64,000 bases of DNA from Sinohyriopsis cumingii (taxonomy: Eukaryota; Mollusca; Bivalvia; Unionida; Unionidae). Positions 11,831-24,835 of the stretch are shown here, in pieces. Both the position numbers and the translations under genes were made by a program. The stretch is taken from NCBI GenBank assembly GCA_028554795.2, contig CM068838.1, positions 88,044,944-88,108,943 on the forward strand, given 5' to 3'. How positions within the stretch are numbered: position 1 is the first letter of the stretch; each line of letters starts with the position of its first letter. The notes below the pieces were generated by a model. The model saw only the letters and a list, made by a program, of their open reading frames with translations, searched no databases and had not been told where the DNA came from.

Positions 11831-12380
11831 TACTGATTACTGTGACATGTTGGATTTAAATCAATTGATTTCATTACAAGTTATCGTCAAGAACTTGCCC
11901 ATAGTTTATGGGAATATATCATTTAGGGTCAGTGCAGTTCACATTTATCACCAATGGTAATATCTGTACACAATTAACTGACAGTTAAAAAAGCAACAAC
12001 AAAAAACCAGAAACATGCAACCTGAATTCTTTATTTGTAAAATAAAGCAACTGAATCAAAACCATGTGTTCTTTATAAAGAACTTTGTTTACCTAAACCT
12101 CTTCCTACCTGCACTGAACTTGTTGGGTGAACTGATATACAATCCTGACGATAGCGATTAATTTTTAATGGACAAGGCGTTTCAAACCATGCACAAAATT
12201 TGCTAGGTGCACTTATGTACACAATCTCATATGGTTATCATGCAATGTAGTTTACTTAGACCACTTTCAATTTGTGCTGTCCTTGCAAGTTGTGTTGATA
12301 TTCACGATCTTAACAATAGAGATGGACAAAATATTCCGGAAAAATTTAAATTTTCATTAGTACATAAATTATCTTGACAG

Positions 12381-12617
12381 TGTGTGTGTGTGTGATTTAG
12401 ATTTTTAATGTAGCTTTAACAATTTTCCAGTCATATCGCTCTGATGTCTGCAGTGTGGCAGTTTAAAGTGATGTCTAGCACTGGGGCATCATGCCGCAGA
12501 CATGTAGCATGATGTTCCACCCAGTCACATTATCCCGACACCGGGCTGACCAGTCCTCACACTAACCTCTTAATGCTGAGCGCCTAGCGAGGCTGCTGTT
12601 AGTACAATTTTTAGAAG
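12381..12617 (-). mobile_element. SINE family 1 copy, head missing
   Basis: Starts with (GT)n, then runs through gatgtctgcagtgtggcag, gatgtctagcactggggcat, the inverted repeat catcatgc/gcatgatg, cattatcccgacacc and ctcttaatgctgagcgcc, and ends at ctgttagtac. The tRNA-like promoter region seen in the copy at 39637-39960 is missing. Confidence 0.85.
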
Positions 12618-13160
12618 TCACACACTGACAATTATTTGCTGGGCCTTAAAATTATGTAGTTTGAGAAACTGCAAAATCTACCAAAATTCATACCCCTAAA
12701 TAGCTGTGAATTCACAGAGTTAATCAAACTTCTTGCTACTGGTCACTTCTATACAACCAGGAGATTAAGGATATTTTTATAAATACTTGCATTGCTTCAG
12801 TCTGTATATTCCAAAAGAAATAAGACTGAATTAAACCGTCACTAAATGTCAATTTCAAACAAGTGTCGATATCTAATGGGCACTGACCAATACTGTAGTA
12901 GGAAAGGTACTAGGTATTACAGGCATAATATTAAGCTTGATGGACAATCTAGTGTAATGTCCATCACTTGGCTGACTGGCATTATATACCAAATACAAAT
13001 CCAGGGAACAACTTAAGTATTTTTCATCCAAATTTTAGGAAACTGTTAGTGTATACTTAGAGATCATGCATGTTCATACTGGTGCAATTTTCAAATGAAA
13101 CAAACTGATCTATATGATGTGGCAGGTTAATGCACAGACTTCGTTATCACTGCTCTCGCA
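12618..13160. other. Unique sequence, nothing recognised
   Basis: AT-rich sequence between a SINE and the 45-bp array. I see no coding or RNA feature. Confidence 0.4.
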
Positions 13161-13990
13161 ATAGTCAATACCCATGAGTAGACATGATTATCTCTAGGTC
13201 AATGAGAATGATGAGGCATGGTTATCTCTGGGTCAATGAGAATGAGGAGGCATGGTTATCTCTGCTATGGTGACAGGTCAATGTCAATGAGGAGGCATGG
13301 TTATTTCTGCTCTGGCGATATGTCAATGCCCATGAGTAGGCATGGTTATCTATGTTCTGGCAAAAGGTCAATGCCCATGAGTAGACAAGGATATCTCTGC
13401 TCTCATGCTAGATAACCATGCTTCGTCACTGGCATTAGCTATGTCCTGGCAATAGGTCAATGCCCATGAATAGACATGGATATCTCTGCTCTGGCGATAT
13501 GTCAATACCCATGAGTAGGCATGGTCATCTAGGCTCTGGAAATAGGTCAATGCCCATGAATAGACATGGATATCTCTGCTCTGGTGATATGTCAATGCCC
13601 ATGAGTAGACATAGATATCTCTGCTCTGGTAATAGATAACCATGCCTCGGCATTGGCTATGTCCTGGCAATAGGTCAATGCCCATGAATTGACATGGATA
13701 TTTCTGCTCTGGTGATAGGTCAATGCCCATGAGTAGGCATGGTTATCTCTGCTCTGGCAATAGGTCAATGCCCATGACTAGACATGGATATCTCTGCTCT
13801 GGCGATATGTCAATGCCCATGAGTAGGCATGGTTATCTCTGCTCTGGCAAAAGGTCAATGCCCATGAATAGGCATGGATATCTCTGCTCTGGTGATATGT
13901 CAATGCCCATGAATAGGTATGGTTATCTCTGCTCTGGTGATAGTCAATGCCAACAAGTAGGCATGGCAATATGTTAATGAGTTGGCATAG
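13161..13990. repeat. 45-bp minisatellite, open on both strands
   Basis: About 18 units containing gtcaatgcccatgagtagg, catggttatctctgctctgg and caataggt or gatatgt. Because 45 is a multiple of three, translation gives a 15-residue repeat on both strands (for example MPMSRHGYLCSG on the plus strand). The open frames at 13218-13415, 13723-13977, 13368-13730 and 13778-13969 are by-products of the periodicity. Nothing indicates that they are genes. Confidence 0.9.
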
Positions 13991-15011
13991 CTATCACTGC
14001 TTGGGCATACATTGCAATTTCACTCTGATGTATGTGTCCTAAATGATAAACTTTTCATATATCTAATGCATCACAGAAGTTTAAGTGACAATTCAAACTG
14101 TCAACTTATTTAAAGCAAAATGCTGAACATTTCCCTCCCTGCTTACACTGCATCTGCATGTCCCATATCCACTTGAACTGAATCTGTCGATTTATAATGC
14201 CAAGTATTTCTCTCAATTCCTATTTAATGAACAATTCAGGAACATCACAAAACAAGTTACAATTTTCTTATCCTGTGTGCACATCAAGACTGCCTAGCAA
14301 TGCTCAGGATAGCATACACAACACTTGTAGTTTTCATTTTTGCTTCTAGAATCTGTCATCAAACAAAAAACAGCCCTCGACGATGTATTTAATCATATGT
14401 CTTTTCTCCTTTATTATTCTGTTCATGTCTTGTTGTGTTCTTATCAGCAACTCAACTGGCACTTGGCTGGCACTCATATGGAATGCTGGAACAAAAGGAA
14501 AAAAAGCTTAAAATTTCACGTCTCAAGCCTATGCATTGTGTAAGTAATGAAAAACTGCAGTGTAAATTAACAGCTACAAAAACCCCCAAAAAATAAAAAT
14601 ATGCCGACCAGATTAAGAGTGAGATGAATCAAGTTTCTTTCTACTTGACAACAGATAAAGCTGATGCAGTCAACCAATATCAAGTCAAATGGTCACTGAT
14701 CCATAATGATTTCTGTACTTAACCAAGAGTCTGTACAATTCACCATCAGTTTGTTTCCATGAGCATGCTATGTTGATAATGTGGGCATTCCATATGTGAC
14801 TCAAATACATTACCAAACTGTTCAATGCATTCGGCAGGCTGTGACAACCTTGGATGAATAGTGGAAGAATGCTTACAATAAAACATATGAAAGGAGATTA
14901 GTGCCCATTATCCATGGCTTTAAGAAAGCTGGACTTGTGGAGGAATTTAGCAATTTTGGGATGATTTTTGTGAAAAATGTTTGTGTGTACCAAATGACTT
15001 GACTGACAATG
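13991..15011. other. Unique sequence, nothing recognised
   Basis: AT-rich, without a supported gene or repeat. A 67-codon open frame at 14340 has no recognisable content. Confidence 0.4.
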
Positions 15012-15020
15012 TTTAATTAG

Positions 15021-15273
15021 TTGTTGTTGTTGTTGTTGTAGGGTTTAGCGCCATTTTTCAGTACATGATAGGCTATACATGGTGGCCAGTATTAATGGTG
15101 GAGGAAGAACCCAGGAAAACCTCGGTAAGAACCACCGACCCACGAGAAGCTACTGGCAAGCTTTCTCATATACCCACATTGGCCGAATCCAAGACTCGAA
15201 CCCACGCAGACAGAGGTGAGATGGCAGTGATCCATAATGGTCAGCGCTTTAGACCACTTGACTTGGGGCACCA
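15021..15273 (-). mobile_element. SINE family 2, full length
   Basis: tRNA-derived SINE on the minus strand. The head lies at the high-coordinate end, with an A-box-like agtggtctaaagcgctg and a B-box-like gggttcgagtc. The body contains gctactggcaagctttctca and ggtggaggaagaaccc. It ends in a (CAA)n tail, read here as (TTG)n at 15021. A 9-bp target-site duplication tttaattag flanks it (15012-15020 and 15274-15282). Confidence 0.9.
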
Positions 15274-15617
15274 TTTAATTAGTGGTTTTGTCACCAAGTC
15301 AGTGAAAGTGTGAGATTTATAACTGTCCCGTATCTATGTATCTATATATATATATATATATAAGCAACACTAGTTCCTGTATTTTAAGTCTTCTTGATCC
15401 TTTTGGATTAAAATGTAATGTATGATATGTACTTTCAGGAAGATTTAAATTATAACTAAAGTTCTCTACCTGTAATTGCAAGTACATGTGTTTGCATTTA
15501 TTTATCCTTAATGCAGATTATTGACTGTCTAGATCTAAATCACAGAATAACTGATAATAAAGTGCAATTTGATCATTACTGTATCTGCAGTATTTTTGAC
15601 AGCAGTTGAACTTGAAT

Positions 15618-16822
15618 TAATGATTAATGGAAATCTTGATGATATTGTGGGCTTACTGCCATTAACGGAAATCTTGATGCTATTGTGGGCTAAATGCTAT
15701 TAATGGAAATCTTGATGTTATTGTGGGCTTAATGCCATTAATGGAAATCTTGATGCTATTGTGGGCTTAATGCCATTAATGGAAATCTTGCTGCTACTGT
15801 GGGCTTAATGCTATTAATGGAAATCTTTATGCTATTGTGGGCTTAATGCCATTAATGGAAATATTGATGCTATTGTGGGCTTAATGCCATTAGTGGAAAT
15901 CTTGATGCTATTGTGGGCTTAATGCCATTCGTGGAAATCTTGATGCTACTGTGGGCTTAATGCCATTAATGGAAATCTTGATGTTACTTTGGGCTTACTG
16001 CCATTAATGGAAATCTTGATGCTTCTGTGGGCTTACTGCCATTCGTGGAAATGTTGATACTACTGTTGTCTTACTGCCATTAATGGAAATCTTGATGCTA
16101 CTGTGGGCTTAATGCCATTAATGGAAATCTTGATGCCATTAATGGAAGTCTTGATGCTATTGTGGGCTTAATGCTATTAATGGCAATCTTGATGGTATTG
16201 TGGGCTTAATGCTATTAATGGCAATCCTGATGGTATTGTGGGCTTAATGCCATTTATGGAAATCTTGATGCTATTGTGGGCTTAATGCTATTAATGGAAA
16301 TCTTGATGGTACTGTGGGCTTATGGTCATTAATGGAAATCTTGATGCTACTGTGGGCTTAATACTGTTAATGGCAATCTTGATGGTATTGTGGGCTTAAT
16401 GCCATTTATGGAAATCTTGATGCTATTGTGGGCTTAATGCTATTAATGGAAATCTTGATGACATTGTGGGCATAATGCTATCAATGGAAATCTTGATGCT
16501 ATTGTGGGCTTAATGCCATTTATGGAAATCTTGATGCTATTGTGGGCTTAATGCTATTAATGGAAATCTTGATGGCATTGTGGGCTTAATGCCATTTATG
16601 GAAATCTTGATGCTATTGTGGGCTTAATGCTATTAATGGAAATCTTGATGCTATTGTGGGCTTAAAGCCATTAATAAAAATCTTGATACTATTGTGGGCT
16701 TAATGCTATTAATGGAAATCTTGATGGCATTGTGGGCATAATGCTATTAATGGAAATCTTGATGCTACTGTGGGCTAACTGCCATTAATGGAAATCTTGA
16801 TGCTACTGTGGGCTTACTGCCA
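15618..16822. repeat. 38-bp minisatellite
   Basis: About 31 units containing ttaatggaaatcttgatg, ctattgtgggct and taatgcca. A few units are shortened, for example at 16126-16145. The right end of the array runs into a SINE family 2 copy at a shared gggctta-tgccat phrase. Confidence 0.92.
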
Positions 16823-17031
16823 TGTTTCAGCACATGATAAGCAATAACTGGTGGAGGAAGAACCTGGGAAAACCAGAGAGAAGTTAACCACTGACCCATG
16901 GGAAGCTACTGGCAAACTTCTCACATACCCACACAGGCCAAACCCAAGACTTGAACCCACGCAGATAGAGATGAGACAGCAGTGATTGGTAAAGGCGAAT
17001 ACTTTAGACCACTCGGCCACCCATGGCCCCT
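16823..17031 (-). mobile_element. SINE family 2, tail replaced by minisatellite
   Basis: The head with agtggtctaaagtatt and gggttcaagtc is at the high-coordinate end, and the body continues to cagcacatgata. The usual terminal gccatttttcag and (TTG)n part is not a normal tail. Instead the 38-bp array ends in tactgccatgtttcagcaca, merging directly with the SINE body. No left target-site duplication is visible. Confidence 0.85.
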
Positions 17032-17906
17032 GATTAATGTAAATGAGTAGTTCAATCTAATACTTGTACATCATTTCATTTTTCTTTCTTTCATTTTCAG
17101 CATTACTCATACATATTTTATATGCTCTTTCTATTTTCTCTCTAACTGCACCTAACTCATCATACATATCAAATTTCAGGCAGTGAGTGGGAAAGACCTG
17201 ATACAGTGTACATACAAAAGCAACAATATAAACTGCTTTTAATTCTTTTTTTGTCTCAAAATGGTTTAAAATAAAACAAACACATTTAAAAGATATTCTG
17301 TTACAGCAATGAAGCTGATTTATCAAATAGCCAAACATTGTTGATCATAAGGAATACATCAATAACAAAAGTGGGTGAAGGTTTCACGTGGATAATGTTT
17401 GGTTGTGTCTTTAATTTCATGGTTCAGAGCAGCCATTATACATCTATTCACAAAAATTGATATCCTATGAAAAATAGTGAAACCACAGTATGAACAGCCA
17501 CTGTTTGTTCCGTGGAGATGTTTGGTACCCTGTGACAACAAAATGAAGAAAAAAAATAAAAATGCCAGCATAATCTTGTTAAATCAGACTTTCTTTTATG
17601 GTGTGATAGTCTTATAATATGTCTTTGATTCAGGAGCCATAATGAAACTGATATAAAATTTAAAAGAAAATTTTCTTTTCCTGCATCATGCTAAATATGT
17701 TTTATCTTCTGGTATTGTGGCTTTTCCACTCGTAACGAGTATACAAACATGTGACAAAATATATAATATTAACACAAGAGGAGACAATACAACACACACA
17801 ATGTGGATTCCAGATTGTCCACTGTGTACTGTGGTGGTGAACACAGAGGGTAAGAAGTCAAGCAGATCTAGGTGTGCATATTGCAGGACTCTGTCATGGA
17901 CTGTAA
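17032..17906. other. Unique sequence, nothing recognised
   Basis: Short minus-strand open frames (17057-17338, 17359-17571, 17686-17961) have no recognisable domain and no splice partners that I could pair with the host gene. Confidence 0.4.
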
Positions 17907-17916
17907 TGCAGCCAAA

Positions 17917-18054
17917 GTTGTTGTTGTTGTTGTTGTGGGGTTTAATGCCATTTTTCAGCACACGATAGGCTATGCATGGCGGCCAGAATTAATGGTGGAG
18001 GAAGAACCCGGGAAAACCCAGAGAAGAACCACTGACCCATAAGAAGCCACTGGC
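17917..18054 (-). mobile_element. SINE family 2, 5'-truncated copy with TSD
   Basis: Starts with (TTG)6-like tail sequence, then gggtttaatgccatttttca and ggtggaggaagaacccggg, and breaks off in the body before the tRNA-like head. The direct repeat tgcagccaaa flanks it at 17907-17916 and 18055-18064. It was therefore inserted by reverse transcription that stopped early. Confidence 0.88.
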
Positions 18055-18064
18055 TGCAGCCAAA

Positions 18065-19514
18065 ATTAATTTAAGGGTATATGTCACCAATTTTTGATTG
18101 TGCCCAACACAGGAGTTGACATGCTAATCAAATAGATATGAGAAACTCAAGGCTGTACAACACAAGCACAGATTCATCATTACATAACAACATTATTAAT
18201 GTGCACATAACTCCGCCCAGATAAATTTAAACTTTTAGTCGCGTGCTAGACATAACTTTAGGAGAGAAAAAAATGGTGTTTTGGTCTACTTAAAATTGAA
18301 ATTTGTAGTCATATTGTGAATGAATGCACTTTGCAACAACTTTTCCATTTTGATCTGGAATGAAAAGATTTTGGTATTTTTGTCATTTCTACGAAATTTT
18401 GTGATTACGGACTGGATTTATCTGTGCCAATTCTGCATGAAGTATATCAGATTTCAGTGGTTATCGAGCAGCGTGTTGACATCTGCAAGTGTGAAAAATA
18501 TGAAGTCTTTCAATTGCAATTAAAAGATGCATTGGAATATAATGTTTATTTCATTTTGAGTGCATTAATGAGGAAGTAATTGCACATGGAATATAGTCAA
18601 AATTACAGTACAATTTCGAAATGCGTAATCAAGCTTGAAAACCCATGACATGGCTCATGTAATTCGGATTTGCAGAACTAAGAAAGTCCATTTTCAGGAT
18701 GTAAAACTGTAAGTATATTTTTTGCCATTCTTATAACCAGCTATAGAAGACAGTTTATGCCTTGTCCCTTGCATGTTATTTGTAGGTACCCAGCAATTTT
18801 ATGAAATCTAGCATCTATCGCCCACCTAAATCCAAAACATTGTTATCAAAAACGTTAACACAGAATGTAGCAAAGCAGCTGGTATGTGGCAGTCCACAAA
18901 ACAACTGCTTTAGTTCATTCAGAAAAAACTGTAATCAACCAAAACATAAAGCACCTACTACGTGAGTGTACATGATTTATTTACAAATCAAAAGTGCTGT
19001 CGTCTGCGTCCATTGTCTGTTTATAATAGAAAGAAGTTCCTTTATGAGTGCAATATGAAGTGCGCATGAGTTCAATATCATAAAATACTGAATGATTCCG
19101 ACAATGTAAAGTTAATGAAGAAGAAAATGAGCATATAATAACTGATGATTACATGGCTTAAATCTATGAAACTTTACTAGTCTACTCCAGCCACTCTAAA
19201 CATCATTTATCTTGAAAAGTGATCTTGACCATGAAATTTTGGCCCCTTTTTGATCTAAACTGTTGTTTTAAATTTTATCCTGACATTTTTCAGATTTTAA
19301 TTGACATTATATAGTCAGTACAGTACTGATATGCCATGAAACCAAATACATGTATAAATGCTATGACAAGGTATAAGAGACACAGAACAATACAGCAATC
19401 ATTCTCTTCTATGATATCAAAGTGGAGGCCCTATAAAAAAAAAGTTTGTGCCAACCCTAGATAGTTTTATTGCTTGGATTTTCAAGCAGTTTACAAGGGT
19501 TTTCATAGAGTGTG
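18065..19514. other. Unique sequence, nothing recognised
   Basis: No supported gene. The 67-codon plus-strand frame at 18320 has no recognisable motif. Confidence 0.4.
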
Positions 19515-19690
19515 AACTGCTTTGGTGGCTTAGTGGTTAAAGCATCCACTTTGAATGCGGGAGGTCATGGGTTTGATCCCCGGCCGAGTCATACCAAAGA
19601 CTTACAAAAATGGTACTAACAGCTGCCTCACTTGGCGCTCAGCATTAAGAGATTAGTGTTAGGACTGGTTGGCCTGGTGTATTCCCACCA
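19515..19690 (+). mobile_element. SINE family 1, head-containing copy
   Basis: The only family 1 copy here in plus orientation. The tRNA-like head has an A-box-like ggcttagtggttaaagca and a B-box-like gggtttgatcccc, followed by gagtcatacc, tggtactaacagctgcct, gcgctcagcattaagag and gactggttggcctggtgt. After 19690 it diverges from the other copies, so the 3' half is lost or replaced. Confidence 0.8.
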
Positions 19691-19839
19691 GTTTTTCACA
19701 TTTGGACATTTAGTTTTGGGGTGTGGGGTCACTGAAATTGCATATCAAAAATTTTGAATTTGTAGCCACCATGCGTAGCAACATATGGTAGTCGCTTACC
19801 AGTGGGCCTAGCAAATTTAAACTTATGTTATATTGACTC

Positions 19840-20488
19840 ATACCTGCCTGAAATCGATAGGAAAATTATTTATTTTCTCAGAAAAGGCAAGTATTATAAA
19901 TGTTATGTCTTTAATCCGGTGTCTAGACGAAACTGGTGCATAGATGAAATCTGAGCCTGTACTCTCCATTTGACTTGTGACTTCACAAATCTCAAACGAC
20001 AACATCAGAAGTCCAATAGTCATGTGAGATCAATAACAAACTCCTTTTTAATGTGGCTGTACAGAAATTCAGTTACATTAAATGAAAGTCAGATATTTTT
20101 TGTAAAAGCCAGCAATCTGGCCAGTCTGATTTATCAAGCTGAGAGCACATGTCAACATGGTGGTCACGTGATACAACAAAACTCCAGTTGTTGTTCTCGG
20201 AATATATGAATACAGAGAATTTTGTGTTCTTTTGTTTTTGTATTTTTATTACAACCAGCATACCACTTTCATTTAATATTTTTTTATTTTTTTCTCTACA
20301 ACATTTGAAAATGTGGGTTGTTAAATTTGTGTACACATGTGATTAGCAATGCAAATCGGGAGTAACGGGTAACATTTCATCAATGTCATAGTTTTATTTT
20401 GTCTTTCAGCAGATTAAAGACATGAGGATTTTAATACTCACAATTTCTGAGAAAATAAGTAATTTTCATATTGATTTCATGCATGTAT
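19840..20488. mobile_element. Foldback/MITE-like element with long inverted arms
   Basis: The left arm (atac-tgc-tgaaatc, then aaattatttattttctcaga and gacataa) is the inverted complement of the right arm (gattaaagacat, tctgagaaaataagtaattt, gatttca-gcatgtat). The arms match over about 95 bp and remain loosely similar for perhaps 130 bp, with roughly 350-400 bp between. No transposase frame is present. A target-site duplication is not clear (actc on both sides at most). Confidence 0.7.
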
Positions 20489-20814
20489 CACTCGGTCTAA
20501 CAACGTTTAAGTTTGCTTGGCCATCTGGTATGCAGCTACGCTTTGCCATGTTGGCTTCTTCTGATGCTAGACTGGTTTTCATATCTTCTATGCAACGAAA
20601 GATATGGATATCAAGCTGAGTTTTAAAATAAAAGTCAACAAGGTGAATCTAATCCACTGAGCATTTGTATCCACTCAGCACATATGTTTATTGCTAGCAT
20701 CCAAATGATCCATACTGCACCCTCCGAATATTCTGGTTAGAACTCAATAAATTTAACTCGCGACCAGTTTAGTTACAACTCAATTAGATGATTGTTTTGG
20801 GCGTCAAGTGGTGG

Positions 20815-20943
20815 CAGAAAATTCCCCGTTTTTTCTTGACTTTCATCAATATTTGCGAAATTAAAGGACTTTTCCTGGTCTGGAAAAAATGTATTATTTC
20901 TCATGACTTTTTCCAGATTTCCCGGTAGCATGGGAACCCTGTG
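20815..20943. repeat. Probable transposon end fragment
   Basis: Contains tcatgactttttccagattt followed by cccggtagcatgggaaccctg. On the minus strand it begins cagggttcccatgc, similar in style to hAT-type terminal sequences. The other end was not located, so this is a weak call. Confidence 0.3.
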
Positions 20944-22463
20944 ATAATCGATTATAACTGGTTACTAAGAGCAAATTTTAATTTTTGTTTGTTTATACAG
21001 TTATATCTTTGATAAGAGTTCAAAATGTTAATAAATGTACAGGAATACTCTTAATGCATGTATATGTTAACCAGATAAAAATATTATAGTATTTTTTTAA
21101 AAAATTTCATTGTGTTCTATTATTTTTGTTCTACAACTCTGTTAAATAAAAGCAACTTTTTATGGCTGCTAGACTTATGTAACTAAGATACTGTTGCAAT
21201 CCCCCCAAATCCTTTCATTCATATCTGATGTGTCAACAATTTAAAGTATTGAAGGAGATGATTTTCTTCTATGTCATTATTTACAAATACTGCAAAGGAC
21301 TGAACATTTAAACTGGAAGGAATCATCAAAATGTGTTTAAAATTTATTAACTCACCAATTCAACAGCTTAATCATAACTATATGTTCCTAATTATGAAAG
21401 TTTGCACTATCAGAATATGGTTGGTTTTATATTTCTAAGTGGTTAAGAGAATACAGAATTCACATCAACTTAATTGGATTGGAAGCCATATTTAACTTAC
21501 CATTTACACAGGAGTTTTGCTAACCTTTGTGTTTAAAAGTACTCTCCCTTTTTACACATAATCTATTATGGAGTTTCACAATTGATCATGTTAATGGTTT
21601 GCTCAACCATCTGATGATCGTTTATAATCTATAATCAAAACAGCACTAGTGACTGGCTTAATTTCTCATTAGCTGATGGGGTTTAGACGATTCTAGAAGA
21701 ATTCAGTAATTTTCTATTGGCTGGGCTAGAATAGGCAAGATTGAGGCAACATGAGTAGTACAGTAAGATCCGTCACATGGGGTATATTGTGTGATACAGT
21801 TGCAACAGAAAGTGAATATAAGGAAACAATCCGTGCAATCACACTCCGATTTTGGAGTCATCCTCGTTTCATCTGTTCCTGTTAAGTCTGCAGACATGTT
21901 TTATGTTGTACATAGATATTATTCGAGAGGAAAAATATTTATTGGATTGTTCAGTGGAAGTGCTCATTATCTGGACTATATTATTATTCTGGAACTGTTG
22001 TGATTCTTCATGGACTAGTACAATTCCCATTTTTAGATGTATACAGAAGTTTTCAATGTTTTGGACTTTCATAAAACTTTATCATTTTGGATTCACTTCA
22101 AGTACTTTACTGTACGTTCCTCAAATATATTCATTTATAACTCTGATAACTAAATTATTTGTTGAGTTTAACAAAACTTATTTGTTTTGCTTCTTTCTGT
22201 TACTTAGTTTGTGACCATAGAGTCATAACAGTATGGTAACTGAACTTTGCTATACAGCAGATGCATCTCATTCTATTTATTTATTTATATATATATTATT
22301 TTGAAACAATAAGTTGATAGAAATTTTTTTGTCGAAAAGTGATGTATTTTACAATAAGTTTAAAAATGTTTTGTTTAAATCAGATAAATCCTGAGAGTTT
22401 GGGGAAAATTCAAAGACATTTTAAACATTGGGCCAATTTAATGTTCCTGAGAATGGAGAGAAG
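20944..22463. other. Unique sequence, nothing recognised
   Basis: AT-rich sequence with only spurious short open frames (overlapping frames in several phases around 21.7-22.2 kb). Confidence 0.4.
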
Positions 22464-22715
22464 TTGTTGTAGGGTTTAACACCATTTTTTAGCACAAGAT
22501 AGGCTATACATGGTGGCCAGTATAACTGGTGGAGGAAGAACCCGGGAAAACCCTGGGATGAACCACTGACCCACAAGAAGCTACTGGCAAGCTTTCTCAT
22601 GTACCCATGTACCCACGTTAGCTGAACCTGAGACTCAAACCCACGCAGACAGAGGTGAGATGGCAGTGATCCGGAATAGTGTGCGCTCTAGACCACTTGG
22701 CCACTTGGGGCCCCT
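22464..22715 (-). mobile_element. SINE family 2, full length
   Basis: Minus-strand copy with a short (TTG) tail, gggtttaacaccattttt, ggtggaggaagaacccggg, gctactggcaagctttctca, a B-box-like gggtttgagtctc and a head ending ggggccccaagtggcc on the minus strand. Imperfect flanking repeats (cctgagaatggagagaag against cctgagaggtcagagaag) look like an aged target-site duplication. Confidence 0.87.
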
Positions 22716-23204
22716 GAGAGGTCAGAGAAGAGCTTTTTGTACACAAACAGATGCTTGTCCAGAAAAAGTAACTGCTACTTCAATAAATCAATCTGCATTA
22801 TTTCATTAATACACAATTTGTTTTAACATTAATACACAATTTTTTAACATATGTTCCAGCGAAAAATGCTTCTATTGTCAACAGCACTTAAAAAACTTGA
22901 AATATAATAGTCTACCAATTAAAACAAATCAACCAATCAAAACAAATACTTGAAAATATACCTGCTCACACCTCCAATGCTATAATTATTTAGAGGTTTT
23001 GCTACAACTGAATTACTGATGATCATGGATTATCAGATGCAAGATTTTAGATTAAACCTCATGACTTACTGCCTGTTGATGACTCATGGGAAGACTATAT
23101 TTAATTTGCTTACATTTCAACCAGGCATTAACTGTCAAGATCTGGAGGTGAATCAAGCTTCACTTGCATGTTATATTTCTACACTTAAGATGACAGTTGA
23201 CAGC

Positions 23205-23205
<1 letters not shown>

Positions 23206-23281
<76 letters not shown>
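23206..23281. repeat. (TA)n microsatellite
   Basis: About 37 uninterrupted TA dinucleotides immediately left of the TA-flanked transposon copy at 23298. The TA target preference of that element may explain the adjacency. Confidence 0.95.
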
Positions 23282-23282
<1 letters not shown>

Positions 23283-23297
23283 CATCTCATTCAAATA

Positions 23298-24835
23298 CAC
23301 CTCTCCCTCGATAATTTGTGCACAACTGGGTCTACAAACAAAGCTCACACTATAAGCTTGGGTGCGAGTTACTAAGTGACCTCCAAAAATTGAAAAAAAT
23401 CTACTTGTACATTGAGACAACCATGGGGGGGGGGGAAAGGGGTAGGGAACTGGGCTGTTTAATAACTGAATCCTTGTTTTACAAGCACGTGGAATTTTTT
23501 TTATTATTAACGCACGTTTTCTAATGAAGTTGTTCGTTATTCTATATAAATAACATTTATTTTCAAAATGTATAACATGTGAAAGATCGTTCCAGATGGA
23601 TTCAACAACCATCACGTGTACATGAAAACATCTATTACGTCACTGCTTTTTGTTCTGTTGATTAGTCTGGTTCCTGGAGTGGTATATAATAGTATACTAC
23701 CACGTTGGGAGTCCACGTAGCCGGAAACTAGACTGTTTGTTGATACACCACCAAACAAGATTCCTTTTTATTAAAAAACTAGCGACATTTATTGTGTGAG
23801 ATAATCTCTTATACTGAAACTCAATTTCTTTATTATTCAGTTAATACAATATTGATGTTGCAATTTCAATAAAGTAATATTGAAAGTTCTTATCTTGAGG
23901 ATATCTCTAAGTGCCAGTTCGGGAATTCTCTGAAAATCACTTGTCCACAATGGTCTGTATCTGTGAAACCAAGCTCTTTATTTTATTAAGTATTTGTTTC
24001 GCTTGGTTGCCTTGCTATCTTTGGTCACAGTTATAAATGAGTCAGTTAATTTAAGGTAGTTTATGTAACATACACAATAACATTTATAACAGTGTTCGAT
24101 TAATCAACTGAAGTGAGTTCACCTGACATACAACCGGGGCCACTAGATTTTAAGTGTGTAGGCTTTGCGTGCCTTTTAACATTTTTTAAATTCTAATTTC
24201 TTTATTTAATTCAAAAGACATTATTAACATGATAATGCAAAGGAGGCTCGCTTTTAATTCAGTACAAAAATGAAACAAATACTTCTGGAAGTCAGTTATC
24301 AAAACATGGTCAGCACTTAATAAGGTTCTCAGAGAAATGCTTGCGGACATAGCCGTTACAGTATATTGACACATTTTATGTTTAAATACACATTGCATTT
24401 ATGATGATTACACTTAAGAGGAACCAAAAGATAGAATTAAAACACAAAGTTCAATTAATAAAAATTCCATTTATGGGCATTTACATATTAATGTACTACC
24501 TACACGAGACATGACATTTTCATTGATCCAAATTTCCTTGAATATCTTTAATTACTGGGAAAGAAAATGTAACCAATTATGACTTCCTATTTGGAGTTGA
24601 TATTTCAAAATGTTGATTAAAATTTCCATGTTATATCTGCTGTTTTCAACCATAAAACAAGCAATATATCAACGTTTCAGTTACCAATTTTGATCGCAAT
24701 TTTTTTTCAAGTTCAAGAAAAAGGGATCAATTTTTGGGGAGTATTTTCTGGTTTAAAAAAATGGGATCCACGCCTGACCATGTGTTATAAGTGGGTTTGC
24801 GAGTTATCAGGGAGCGAGTTATCGAGGGAGTGGTG
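23298..24835 (+). mobile_element. Non-autonomous TA-flanked DNA transposon, copy 1
   Basis: Homologous along its length to the inverted segment 37163-38720. The ends form an inverted repeat of about 22 bp: caccTctccctcgataa at the left, and cacCactccctcgataactc at the right when reverse-complemented, each next to TA. A subterminal repeat of the gagttatc motif occurs at the right end. No transposase frame is visible. The termini, TA target and ggatcc-containing subterminal region resemble pogo/Tigger-type elements of the Tc1/mariner superfamily, which is an inference. Confidence 0.78.
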
